A DNA stretch of 64,000 nt from CAVSCR01 sp963726575 (GTDB taxonomy: Bacteria > Actinomycetota > Actinomycetes > JAHEKZ01), in NCBI GenBank assembly GCA_963726575.1, contig CAVSCR010000007.1, positions 124,001-188,000 of the forward strand, written 5' to 3'. Position 1 is the stretch's first letter. Each line of letters opens with the position of its first letter. Below the pieces are notes generated by a model. It made no database searches, was not told the origin of the DNA, and saw nothing but the letters and a program-made list of their open reading frames with translations. Made by a program: the position numbers and the translations under genes. Below are positions 8,803-16,912 of the stretch, piece after piece.

Positions 8803-10185
8803 TCAGCGGTCGCAACCGCCCATGACGGGGTCGATGGAGGCAACAGCCGCGATGAGGTCGGCCACCTGTCCTCCCACCGACATCGCCGCGGTCGCCTGCA
8901 GGTTGTTGAACGATGGGTCGCGCATGTGCATCCGGTACGGGCGCGTGCCGCCGTCGCTCGTCACGTGTGCCCCCATCTCACCGCGGGGTGACTCGACCGC
9001 GGCGTACACGGTGCCGGCCGGCACTCGGAAGCCCTCGGTGACGAGCTTGAAGTGATGGATCAGGGACTCCATGGACTGGGTCATGATCTCGCGGATCTTC
9101 TCGCGGCTGTTGCCCTGTCCGTCGGCGCCGATGGTCATCTCCGACGGCAAGGCGATGCGCCGGTCAGCCACCATCGTCGGGCCGGGTCCGTCTGCGTCGA
9201 TCAGGTCGGCGCACTGGCGAACGATCCGCAGGGACTCCTGCATCTCGTCCAGACGCACGCGGAACCGACCGTAGGCGTCGCACGTGTCCCAGGTGGGCAC
9301 GTCGAACTCGAGCTCGTCGTAGACCAGGTAAGGCTGACTCTTGCGCAGGTCCCACGGGAGTCCGGCCGACCGCAGGATCGGTCCGGTCATGCCGAGTGCC
9401 ATGCAACCGGTCAGGTCGAGGTAACCGACGTCGACGAGCCGAGCCTTGAAGATCGCGTTCTCGTTGCACAAGTCGGCGTAGTCACGCAACCGCTTCTCCA
9501 TGACATCGGTGAAGTCGCGGATCGTCTCCACGCCGCCTTCGGGCAGGTCCTGAGCCACTCCACCTGGACGCACGTAGGCGTGGTTCATGCGCAGTCCGGT
9601 GACCATCTCGAAAAGGTCGAGCACCATCTCGCGCTCTCGAAAACCGATCGTCATGACGGTGAGCGCACCGATCTCCATGCCACCGGTGGCTATGGCCACC
9701 AGGTGCGACGAGATCCGGTTGAGCTCCATCATCATCACGCGGATCAGCTGCGCCCGGCGTGGGACGTCGTTGGTGATGTCGAGCAGCTTCTCGACCGCCA
9801 TGCAATAGACGGTCTCGTTGAAGAACGGAGCGAGGTAGTCCATGCGGGTCACGAACGTCGACCCCTGGGCGAACGTCCGGAACTCCATGTTCTTCTCGAT
9901 ACCGGTGTGCAGGTAGCCGATGCCGCACCGCGCATCGATGACGGTCTCGCCCTCGAGCTCGAGGATCAGCCGCAACACCCCGTGCGTGGACGGGTGCTGC
10001 GGGCCCATGTTGACGACCAGGTGCCCGTCGCCCGCCTCGGCCGCGGCCGCGGCGACCTGGTCCCAGTCGCCGCCGGTGACGGTGTAGACCGGGCCTTCGA
10101 CGGTGTCCTGGACGCCTGCGTAGGGGTCGTCCGGCGATTCGTCGTCGACGGCGGTCGCGGCGTACGGGTCAGCGGGATGGCTCAT
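8803..10185 (-). CDS. nuoD: NADH-quinone oxidoreductase subunit D
   Basis: 49-kDa-type subunit forming the quinone site with NuoB. It has 460 aa from ATG 10185, which overlaps the nuoC stop (ATGA); the longer open frame upstream is an extension through nuoC. The quinone-site loop NMGPQHPSTHGVLRL is at about 55-69, with IGYLHTGIEKN following. The C-terminus ends in DPVMGGCDR, matching the DPVMGEVDR-type ending of the family with Cys in place of Val. Confidence 0.96.
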   Translation of the reverse strand: MSHPADPYAATAVDDESPDDPYAGVQDTVEGPVYTVTGGDWDQVAAAAAEAGDGHLVVNMGPQHPSTHGVLRLILELEGETVIDARCGIGYLHTGIEKNMEFRTFAQGSTFVTRMDYLAPFFNETVYCMAVEKLLDITNDVPRRAQLIRVMMMELNRISSHLVAIATGGMEIGALTVMTIGFREREMVLDLFEMVTGLRMNHAYVRPGGVAQDLPEGGVETIRDFTDVMEKRLRDYADLCNENAIFKARLVDVGYLDLTGCMALGMTGPILRSAGLPWDLRKSQPYLVYDELEFDVPTWDTCDAYGRFRVRLDEMQESLRIVRQCADLIDADGPGPTMVADRRIALPSEMTIGADGQGNSREKIREIMTQSMESLIHHFKLVTEGFRVPAGTVYAAVESPRGEMGAHVTSDGGTRPYRMHMRDPSFNNLQATAAMSVGGQVADLIAAVASIDPVMGGCDR

Positions 10186-10889
10186 GAGAAGTACTGCCTG
10201 CGGTCGTCCGGCGGCGGAATGACGGCTCCCTTGTACTGAACCGGGACGCCACCCAGCGGGTAGTCCTTGCGCTGCGGGTGGCCGGGCCAGTCGTCGGGCA
10301 TCTCGATGCGTGACAGCGATGGGTGACCGTCGAAGATGATCCCGAAGAAGTCGTAGGTCTCCCGCTCGTGCCAGTCGTTGGCCGGGTACACCGAGAAGAG
10401 GGACGGGATGTGCGGGTCGGCGTCTGGACACGTGACTTCGAGCCGGATCCGACGGTTGTGCGTGATCGACACCAACGGGTAGAGGGCGTGGAGCTCGCGT
10501 CCGGTGTCCTGGAGCCAGTGCAGACCACTCACCCCCATGCACATCTCGAAGCGCAGCTCAGGACGGTCGCGCAGAGCCTGCGCCACCTCGACCAGGCGTT
10601 CCCGCCGGACGACGAGCGTCAGCTCACCCCGGTACACCACCACCGCCTCGATCGCATCACCGAAGTCGGGCAGGGAGCGCTCCAGCGCATCCGTCACGTC
10701 GTCGAACCAGCCCCCGTAGGGCTTGCTCGCCGCAGCCGGCAGCGCGACCGACTCCACGAGCCCGCCGAAGCCTGAGGTGTCACCGTCGTCGCCCGGTCCG
10801 AACATGCCCGAGCGCACGTCGACGACGCGCAGCTGTGTGGCCTGCTCTCCCGGAACGACCGGCAGGTCGGTCGGTTGGTCGCCGCTCAC
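10182..10889 (-). CDS. nuoC: NADH-quinone oxidoreductase subunit C
   Basis: 30-kDa-type peripheral subunit of complex I that packs against NuoD and NuoB. It has 235 aa from GTG 10889, which overlaps the nuoB stop as GTGA; the open frame continues upstream inside nuoB but is not coding. The family signature ERETYDFFGIIFDGHPSLSR is about 60 residues from the end, followed by DDWPGHPQRKDYPLGG. About 50 weakly conserved N-terminal residues precede the fold. Confidence 0.95.
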   Translation of the reverse strand: MSGDQPTDLPVVPGEQATQLRVVDVRSGMFGPGDDGDTSGFGGLVESVALPAAASKPYGGWFDDVTDALERSLPDFGDAIEAVVVYRGELTLVVRRERLVEVAQALRDRPELRFEMCMGVSGLHWLQDTGRELHALYPLVSITHNRRIRLEVTCPDADPHIPSLFSVYPANDWHERETYDFFGIIFDGHPSLSRIEMPDDWPGHPQRKDYPLGGVPVQYKGAVIPPPDDRRQYFS

Positions 10890-11440
10890 CGGAGCAGGCC
10901 CTTCATGTCCCCGGCAGGGATCGCGGTGAGCGCAGCCGCCTCCACCTCGCGCTGCCAGGCCCTGCGCTGCGGGCCGAGCTTCTCGTGCTTGATCTGGTCG
11001 TGCAGCTTCAGGATCGCGTCCATGAGCTGCTCGGGGCGAGGCGGGCAGCCCGGCAGGTAGATGTCGACCGGTACGACGTGGTCGGCGCCTTGGACGATGG
11101 CGTAGTTGTTGAACATGCCGCCGCTGGAGGCACAAGCACCCATGGAGATGACCCACTTGGGGTTGGGCATCTGGTCGTAGATCTGCCGCAGGACCGGCGC
11201 CATCTTCTGGCTCAGCCGTCCGGCGATGATCATCAGGTCGGCCTGCCGTGGTGAGGCGCGAAAGACCTCCATGCCGAAGCGAGCAAGGTCGTAGCGACCG
11301 GCGCCGGTACCCATCATCTCGATGGCACAGCAGGCCAGGCCGAACGTGGCCGGCCACAACGAGTCCTTACGGGCCCAGCCGGCGAACTTCTCGACCGTGG
11401 TCAGCAGGAAGCCACTGGGAAGGGACTCCTCAAGACCCAT
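10886..11440 (-). CDS. nuoB: NADH-quinone oxidoreductase subunit B
   Basis: Carries cluster N2, the last iron-sulfur centre before quinone. It has 184 aa, the family length. Cluster ligands are the adjacent Cys37-Cys38 (FGLACCAIEM), Cys103 (MGACASSGGMF) and Cys132 (LPGCPPRPEQ), all present. ATG at 11440; 39 bp separate it from nuoA. Confidence 0.97.
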   Translation of the reverse strand: MGLEESLPSGFLLTTVEKFAGWARKDSLWPATFGLACCAIEMMGTGAGRYDLARFGMEVFRASPRQADLMIIAGRLSQKMAPVLRQIYDQMPNPKWVISMGACASSGGMFNNYAIVQGADHVVPVDIYLPGCPPRPEQLMDAILKLHDQIKHEKLGPQRRAWQREVEAAALTAIPAGDMKGLLR

Positions 11441-11479
11441 GGCGGTGACCCCCCTCCCTCGTGATCAGCACGCGCGGCC

Positions 11480-11839
11480 TCACTCCCACTCGAGTCCGCC
11501 GCGTCGCCAGACGTAGGCGTACGCGACACCGAGGGTGAGGATGAACAACACCATCTCGACGAGGCCGAACAGGCCGAGCTGGTCGAACGAGACGGCCCAC
11601 GGGTAGAGGAACACGATCTCGATGTCGAAGATGATGAACAACATGGCGGTCAGGTAGTACTTGACCGGGAACCGCCCGCCGCCGATCGGTTGCGGCGTGG
11701 GCTCGATGCCGCACTCGTAGGCGTCGAGCTTGGCTCGGTTGTACGTGCGTGGACCGCTCAGGTGTCCGGCGATGATGGAGAACAACGCGAAGAAGGCGGC
11801 GATGCCTGCGAGGAGCAAGATCGGCACGATCGTGTTCAC
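11480..11839 (-). CDS. nuoA: NADH-quinone oxidoreductase subunit A
   Basis: Small membrane subunit of complex I. It has 119 aa, three hydrophobic helices and the conserved quinone-cavity loop YECGIEP. The GTG start at 11839 is preceded by a strong GGAGGG ribosome site 9-10 nt upstream. The 126-bp gap to menJ holds a possible -10 (TAGGAT on the minus strand, 11894-11899) and a short hairpin, GGCGC/GCGCC at 11936-11948. The nuo genes may therefore have their own promoter or be read through from menJ. Confidence 0.97.
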   Translation of the reverse strand: MNTIVPILLLAGIAAFFALFSIIAGHLSGPRTYNRAKLDAYECGIEPTPQPIGGGRFPVKYYLTAMLFIIFDIEIVFLYPWAVSFDQLGLFGLVEMVLFILTLGVAYAYVWRRGGLEWE

Positions 11840-11965
11840 TGCGCGGCTCCCTCCTCATCGGCTCAGGTACGCCGGCCGCTCGGACCGGGGCACATCCTAT
11901 GGGGGGTTTCTGGCCGCCCCTGATCGGGGTTGGTCGGCGCTCGGCGCCTGGTGCGAGCCCTGGAT

Positions 11966-13261
11966 TCACGCTGCTGGAACGACTTTCGTGAGGGCGTTGA
12001 TGAGGCGGTCGGACACGTCTCCACCGTGCGGGTCGGTGAGGTTGGCCAGCAGCTTCAGGGTGAACCGCATCAGGGTCGGATGCGACAGGCCGTGGCGCGT
12101 TGCGAACCCCATCACCTCCGGGTGGCCGATCAGCTTCACGAACTGCCGCCCGAGCGTGTAGTAGCCGCCGTACGCCGACTTGAGCGCCTGCGGATAGCCG
12201 GTCAGCGCGCGCTCGCGCCCGGTTGCCGTCGGTCGGGCCAGCGCCGACACGATGGTCTGCGCCGCCATCGACCCGGACTCCATGGCGTACGGGATGCCTT
12301 CCCCATTGAACGGGTTGACCATCCCGCCGGCATCGCCGACCAGCAGCAGGCCCCGCGTGTAGTGCGGCGTGCGGTTGAAGCCCATCGGCAGGGCCGCACC
12401 ACGCACCGGCTGGGTGCGGAACTCCTCGCGCAGCTGCCACTGCACCGGCGTCTCGTCGAGCCAGCGCCGCAACAGGTCGCGGTAGTCCACTGTCTGGAAC
12501 GAAGCCGAGGAGTTCAGGATCCCCAGGCCGACGTTGACGGTGCCGTCGCCGACCCCGAACACCCAGCCGTACCCCGGCAGCAGACTGCGGGTGCCGTCGT
12601 CCTGTGTCTGCCACAGCTCCAACCAGGACTCGAGCCAGTCGTCGTTGGTGCGCGGGCTCGTGTAGTAGGTGCGGACCGCGACGCCCAGCGGACGGTCGTC
12701 GTGGCGCGCCAGTCCCATCGACAGCGCCAGTCGCGTGGAGTTGCCGTCGGCCGCCACCACCAGCGGAGCCCGGTAGCGCCGGACCTCGCCCTTGTGGCCG
12801 TCCTCGTCGACGACCCGAGCGGTCACGCCGACGATCCGCCCGCCCGGACTGGTGATCGGTCCGGTGACGCTGGTCCGCTCGTGAAGTCGGGCGCCGGCCT
12901 TCTGCGCCTGACGCGCCAAGATCTCGTCGAAGTCCTCGCGGGTGCGCACCAGGCCGTAGTCGGGCAGCGATGCGAGCTCGGGCCAGCGCAGCTCCAACGT
13001 CAGGCCACCACCGAGGATGCGCAGGCCCTGGTTGCGGATCCAGCCATCGGACTCCAAGGGGTCGATCCCCATGGCCAACACCTGCTGGACCCCGCGCGGC
13101 GTCAGGCCGTCCCCACAGACCTTCGCGCGGGGGAACGCGGTCTTCTCCAGGAGCAGGACGTCGACGCCTGCCTGTGCGAGGTGGTAGGCGGTGGCCGACC
13201 CACCGGGACCGGCGCCGACGACGATGACGTCGGCGCTCTCGTCATACCTCACTGCCGCCAT
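11966..13261 (-). CDS. menJ: Geranylgeranyl-reductase-family FAD enzyme, probable menaquinone reductase
   Basis: FAD-dependent reductase of the geranylgeranyl reductase family. In mycobacteria the counterpart next to menG (MenJ) saturates one isoprene unit of menaquinone, and that is the likely role here. It has 431 aa. The N-terminal Rossmann motif is VIVVGAGPGGSATAYHLAQA (about 13-32); the CGDGLTPRG motif of the family is at about 49-57, and the second FAD motif LLVGDAGGMVNPFNGEGI is near 290. Encoded between menG and nuoA on the same strand. A near-perfect Rex-type operator lies 22-40 bp upstream of the start. The substrate is inferred from context. Confidence 0.8.
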   Translation of the reverse strand: MAAVRYDESADVIVVGAGPGGSATAYHLAQAGVDVLLLEKTAFPRAKVCGDGLTPRGVQQVLAMGIDPLESDGWIRNQGLRILGGGLTLELRWPELASLPDYGLVRTREDFDEILARQAQKAGARLHERTSVTGPITSPGGRIVGVTARVVDEDGHKGEVRRYRAPLVVAADGNSTRLALSMGLARHDDRPLGVAVRTYYTSPRTNDDWLESWLELWQTQDDGTRSLLPGYGWVFGVGDGTVNVGLGILNSSASFQTVDYRDLLRRWLDETPVQWQLREEFRTQPVRGAALPMGFNRTPHYTRGLLLVGDAGGMVNPFNGEGIPYAMESGSMAAQTIVSALARPTATGRERALTGYPQALKSAYGGYYTLGRQFVKLIGHPEVMGFATRHGLSHPTLMRFTLKLLANLTDPHGGDVSDRLINALTKVVPAA

Positions 13262-13268
13262 GCCAATG

Positions 13269-13301
13269 ACCCTTACCTGCCGCTTGTGAACATCTTCACG
13301 A
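13269..13301 (-). promoter_or_regulatory. Rex-type operator and probable promoter region of menJ
   Basis: The plus-strand bases at 13284-13301 read TTGTGAA-CATC-TTCACGA, matching 13 of 14 defined bases of the Rex operator pattern TTGTGAA-N4-TTCACAA. Downstream on the minus strand, AAGGGT (13274-13269) stands 7 nt before the menJ ATG; it could be a -10 for a leaderless transcript or part of a ribosome site. TAGACT at 13320-13315 is an alternative -10 upstream of the operator. In either case a bound repressor would block menJ and any readthrough to nuo. Confidence 0.65.
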
Positions 13302-13325
13302 GCATGTCCGGGTCAGTCTAAGCCG

Positions 13326-14048
13326 CTACCGCCCGGTGCCACTCCCCGCCGCCACGGCTGGTGCCACCGCTCGGTGCAGCGCAACGATTCCACCGGACAG
13401 GTCGCGCCAGGCCACCTGCTCCCATCCGGCCGCGGCCACCCGCTGGGCCAGACCCGCCTGATCCGGCCAGGCCCGGATCGACTCGGCGAGGTACACGTAG
13501 GCGTCGGGGTTGCTGGAGACGCGGCGGGCCACCTCGGGGAGGAGCCGCATCAGGTACTCCACGTAGATCGTGCGGAGGGCCGGCACCGTGGGATGACTGA
13601 ACTCGCAGACCACGAGTCGACCCCCTGGCCGGGTGACGCGCGCCAATTCGGCAAGACCGCTGTCGGGTTCGTGCAGGTTGCGCAGCCCGAACGAGATCGT
13701 GACCGCATCGAAGGAGTCGTCCGCGAACGGCAACGCCAGACCGTCGCCGGCCACGAACGGCAGCCGAGGCAGCCGCTGCTTGCCCACGGCGAGCATCCCC
13801 TGGGAGAAGTCGCACGGCACGACGTCGGCGCCGGCGTCCCGGAAGGGCTGCGACGAGGTGCCGGTCCCGGCGGCCAGGTCGAGCACCCGCTCGCCCGGCT
13901 GCGGCGCGACGGCGCGGACGACGGCCCGGCGCCAGCGACGGTCCTGGCCCATGGACAAGACGTCGTTGGTCAGGTCGTAGCGCAGGGCGACCTCGTCGAA
14001 CATCGCAGCGACGTCGGTGGGCTGCTTGCCCAGGTCCGCCCTCGTCAC
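13326..14048 (-). CDS. menG: Demethylmenaquinone methyltransferase
   Basis: SAM-dependent C-methyltransferase of the UbiE/MenG family; the last step of menaquinone synthesis. It has 240 aa. The SAM-binding loop is VLDLAAGTGTSSQPF (about 55-69), preceded by the family motif FDEVALRYDLTNDVLSMGQD; SFGLRNLHEPDSGLAELARV (motif II) and RPGGRLVVCEFS follow. The start is GTG 14048. It diverges from menF across 78 bp, and menJ follows 64 bp downstream. Confidence 0.93.
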   Translation of the reverse strand: MTRADLGKQPTDVAAMFDEVALRYDLTNDVLSMGQDRRWRRAVVRAVAPQPGERVLDLAAGTGTSSQPFRDAGADVVPCDFSQGMLAVGKQRLPRLPFVAGDGLALPFADDSFDAVTISFGLRNLHEPDSGLAELARVTRPGGRLVVCEFSHPTVPALRTIYVEYLMRLLPEVARRVSSNPDAYVYLAESIRAWPDQAGLAQRVAAAGWEQVAWRDLSGGIVALHRAVAPAVAAGSGTGR

Positions 14049-14113
14049 GCCCCCAGCGTCCCACGGCGCACGGGGCGACCACCCGTCGACCGGCGCCGCG
14101 GACGCGGCCCACG

Positions 14114-14129
14114 TACCCTGGCGGACGTG
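14114..14129 (+). promoter_or_regulatory. Leaderless-type promoter of menF
   Basis: TACCCT at 14114-14119 is a TANNNT -10 box ending 7 nt before the GTG start at 14127, and no ribosome site is visible. This spacing places transcription start at or next to the first base of the start codon. Confidence 0.55.
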
Positions 14130-15374
14130 AGTCTGGCGCCCGCGGTCACCCCGACGCTGGTGCGCACCGTCCCCGTCGCCGACCCGGGGCAGCTGCTCGA
14201 CCGGCTTCCCCGCGCTGGCACCTCCGGCGCGCTCTGCTGGCTGCGCGGCGGCGATGGCCTGGTCGCTTGGGGCGAGGCGGCGCGGATCCAGGTGAAAGGC
14301 CCGGAGCGCTTCGCGGCGGCCGCGGCGTGGTGGGACGAGGTCATCTCAGGGGCCGAGGTGGACGACCTGGTGGGTGTTCCCGGGTCTGGCCCGGTCGCGT
14401 TCGGCTCGTTCACCTTCGACGACGGCCCTGGCGACAGCGTCATGATCGTTCCGCGGGTCGTGGTCGGCCGTCGAGCCGGCGCCGCCTGGGTGACCACGGT
14501 CGGTCTGGACCCGGCGGACGTGCTGGACGCGATACCGGAGCCGGTGACACCGGTCGGCGAGGTTCGGTACTCCGACGGTTCGCTGTCCCTGCATGAGTGG
14601 GAGGCGGCGGTCGAGGCGGTCGTCGCCCGGATCCGCAGCGGCGAGCTCGACAAGGTGGTGCTGGCCCGGGATGTGATCGCGACAACCGACGAACCGGTCG
14701 ATCCGAGGGCGCTGCTGATCCGCTTGGCGCATCGGTACCCCGGATGCTGGACCTTCGCCGTGGACGGCCTGGTGGGGGCGACTCCGGAACTGCTGCTGCG
14801 TCGCACGGGGGACCACGTCGAGTCGCGAGTGCTCGCCGGGACGATCAACCGCGGTGCCGACGCGGTGGCCGACGCCGAGCACGCAGCCGAGCTGCTCGCA
14901 TCGGCCAAGGACCGCAGCGAGCACGAGATGGCAGTACGTTCCGTCGCTGAGGCGCTGGCGGCGTACTGCTCGGACCTGGTCGTGCCGCGTCGACCCGAGA
15001 TCGTGCGGCTGGCCAACGTGCAGCACCTGGCCACCGATGTCACCGGCCGACTCGGCAATGGCGAGTCCGCCCTCGACCTGGCCGCGGCGCTGCATCCCAC
15101 CGCGGCGGTGTGCGGGACACCGACCCAGGCGGCGCGATCGATGATCCGCGAGTTCGAGGGCATGGACCGCGGCCGGTACGCCGGACCAGTGGGGTGGGTG
15201 GACGCGCGCGGCGACGGAGCCTTCGGCCTGGCACTGCGCTGCGCCGAGGTCGACGACGACCACCTTCGGTTGTTCGCCGGCTGCGGCCTGGTGGCCGGGT
15301 CAGAGCCGGCCGCCGAGCTGGCCGAGTCGCAGGCCAAGCTTCTGGCCATGCGCGACGCCCTCGAGGGACATTGA
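14127..15374 (+). CDS. menF: Isochorismate synthase
   Basis: Chorismate-binding enzyme converting chorismate to isochorismate, the entry to menaquinone synthesis (a siderophore role is possible for the family, but no siderophore genes are nearby). It has 415 aa from GTG 14127; the frame is open farther upstream but that stretch is antisense to menG. Signatures: IRSGELDKVVLARD, GATPELLLRR, the catalytic-region ALHPTAAVCGTP and the C-terminal FAGCGLVAGSEPAAELAESQ. A leaderless-type promoter precedes it. Its stop overlaps the TTG start of the amidase gene. Confidence 0.92.
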   Translation: MSLAPAVTPTLVRTVPVADPGQLLDRLPRAGTSGALCWLRGGDGLVAWGEAARIQVKGPERFAAAAAWWDEVISGAEVDDLVGVPGSGPVAFGSFTFDDGPGDSVMIVPRVVVGRRAGAAWVTTVGLDPADVLDAIPEPVTPVGEVRYSDGSLSLHEWEAAVEAVVARIRSGELDKVVLARDVIATTDEPVDPRALLIRLAHRYPGCWTFAVDGLVGATPELLLRRTGDHVESRVLAGTINRGADAVADAEHAAELLASAKDRSEHEMAVRSVAEALAAYCSDLVVPRRPEIVRLANVQHLATDVTGRLGNGESALDLAAALHPTAAVCGTPTQAARSMIREFEGMDRGRYAGPVGWVDARGDGAFGLALRCAEVDDDHLRLFAGCGLVAGSEPAAELAESQAKLLAMRDALEGH

Positions 15375-16129
15375 TCCGCCGGCGTTCGACCACCACGACC
15401 CTCTGCGCCCTCGCGGCCACGGCGGCGTTGTTCGCCGGCGCGTCGACGGTGTCGGCCACGAGTCCGACGGTTCGGACCACCGCAAGAACATCCGCAGTCC
15501 ACATCGCGCGCCTGCGCCCGGTGATCGTGCAGCGACCCATCAAGTTCGGCGCCCGGCGCAAGGCCCAGATGGCTCGGTACTCCTTGCGCCACTACGGACA
15601 CCGCAGCTGGCACCTGCGCCACCCGCGCGTCATCGTCGAGCACTACACCGATGGCGGCACGTTCGCCGGCGCGTGGGCCACCATGGCCGCTGACACCCGC
15701 AATCTTGGTGAGCTGCCGGGAGTCTGCGCGCACTTCGTGGTGGATACCGACGGCACCATCTACCAGGTGGTACCGCTACGCATCCGCTGTCGGCACACGA
15801 TCGGTCTCAACCAGACGGCGATCGGCATCGAACACGTCGGAACGAGCAGTGCCGGGGTGCTGGACAACGCACGGCAGCGCAAGTCGTCGATGCGCCTCAC
15901 CTTGTGGCTCGTGGCGCGCTTCGGGATCTCCGTGGGCAACGTGATCGGTCACGGTGAGAGTCTCATGAGCCCGCTACGCCACGAGCGCTACCGCTCATGG
16001 CGATGCATGACCCACACCGACTTCTCCCGACCCGCCATGCGCCGCTACCGCTTTCTGCTGCGCCGCCAGGCGCACCTGCATCACGTCCCGATCGGGCCAC
16101 CACCGCACTGGGTGGACATCGGCTGCTGA
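15371..16129 (+). CDS. Secreted N-acetylmuramoyl-L-alanine amidase-like (PGRP/Amidase_2) protein
   Basis: Predicted exported zinc amidase acting on peptidoglycan cross-bridges. It has 252 aa from TTG 15371, which overlaps the menF stop (TTGA). The N-terminus is a signal peptide: RRR, then a hydrophobic stretch (LCALAATAALFAGA) and an Ala-rich cleavage region near residue 30. The amidase fold shows the zinc ligand region IVEHYTDGG, the core HFVVDTDGTIYQVVP, HTIGLNQTAIGIEHVG and the second zinc His in NVIGHGES. The mature protein is basic, with many Arg and His. The function is inferred from the fold; coupling to menF is unexpected. Confidence 0.8.
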   Translation: MIRRRSTTTTLCALAATAALFAGASTVSATSPTVRTTARTSAVHIARLRPVIVQRPIKFGARRKAQMARYSLRHYGHRSWHLRHPRVIVEHYTDGGTFAGAWATMAADTRNLGELPGVCAHFVVDTDGTIYQVVPLRIRCRHTIGLNQTAIGIEHVGTSSAGVLDNARQRKSSMRLTLWLVARFGISVGNVIGHGESLMSPLRHERYRSWRCMTHTDFSRPAMRRYRFLLRRQAHLHHVPIGPPPHWVDIGC

Positions 16130-16446
16130 CCCCGCCTGATCAGACGTCGACCGAGCCCGGTCGACGAGATACCGGCGCAGCATCGCGTAGTCGTCGTGCA
16201 GCTCGCGCAGGCGGTCGTTCACCTCGACCTCCGGGTAGTGCACGCCGGGCTCGAACCGCTGCGCGCAGTACTCCAGCAGCACGAACCGTTGCTCTGCTTG
16301 GCCGGCATCGTCACGATCCGGCCGTCGCGCAGGAATCCGCGCATTGCGAGGTCGAGCACCGGATCGATCTCGAGGTCGGGTGAGGGCTGGACCCCCTCAG
16401 CCGGACGGGTCACGATGTCAGCGTAGGTGGGAGGCAGCTGCTTCAA
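15995..16446 (-). pseudogene. DUF2087-domain protein, frameshifted
   Basis: DUF2087 is a small domain often attached to bacterial transcription regulators. The first half reads from TTG 16446 (domain start LAMRGFLRDGRIVTMPAK); the second half (LLEYCAQRFEPGVHYPEVEV, HDDYAMLRRYLVD) lies in another frame. Joining them needs one base restored near 16287-16292. The downstream frame also has no stop at the expected domain end (about 16160) and continues to 15995, running into the 3' end of the convergent amidase gene. It starts 3 nt after the preceding gene, so it is the last member of the menB-C-D run. It could be a real pseudogene or a sequence error. Confidence 0.65.
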
Positions 16447-16449
16447 CCG

Positions 16450-16902
16450 TCAGCGCAGCACCTCGGGAACGGTCGCGAGCTGCTCGGCGATCAGGTCGCG
16501 ATCCTCTGCATCGGGGATCTGCGACACCAGGTCACCGGCGAGCGCCACGAAGCGGTCACGTTCGTCGACTGCTCCCGCAGCCGCGTGGGCGCGTGCCAGT
16601 CCCTCGAGCGCAGACGCCTGCATCCAGACCGGCAGGTCGTGCTCCGTGGACTGGTCGACGGCGGACTGTGCGAACGACACCGACAGGTCACCGACGCCGA
16701 GCTGGGCGAGCACCCGCGACACCATCCAGTCGCCGACCGCGAGGGTCTGAGCATCGCCGATGCCCTCCCACAGCGCCCGGGAGGCGCAGGCGGACAGCAG
16801 GAGTCGCCGGTCGCCGGCGGCGTTGCGCTCCGCGTCGTCGAGCAGGTCCCAGGTCTGGTTGTACAGCGCCGCGGCGCGCTTGCGCATCGGGTCATCAGCC
16901 AT
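16450..16902 (-). CDS. Conserved actinobacterial helical protein of unknown function
   Basis: 150 aa, all predicted helical, starting ATG 16902 (10 nt after the menD stop). The pattern YNQTWDLLDDAERNAAGDRR, then ASRALWEGIG, VGDWMVSRVLAQLGV and ALEGLARAHAAAG recalls a conserved actinobacterial family with TPR-like helical pairs and no assigned activity. There is no signal peptide or membrane segment. It sits in the menB-menC-menD operon, but nothing ties it to quinone chemistry. Confidence 0.75.
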   Translation of the reverse strand: MADDPMRKRAAALYNQTWDLLDDAERNAAGDRRLLLSACASRALWEGIGDAQTLAVGDWMVSRVLAQLGVGDLSVSFAQSAVDQSTEHDLPVWMQASALEGLARAHAAAGAVDERDRFVALAGDLVSQIPDAEDRDLIAEQLATVPEVLR

Positions 16903-16912
16903 GGGCTTCAAC

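Noticed and set aside
13273..13305. A 10-codon upstream frame (MLVKMFTSGR) before menJ
   Set aside because: It almost coincides with the Rex operator palindrome, which explains the sequence better, and it has no ribosome site.
13374..14126. N-terminal extension of isochorismate synthase
   Set aside because: The frame is open but lies antisense to menG; the GTG at 14127 has its own -10 box and gives the normal protein length.
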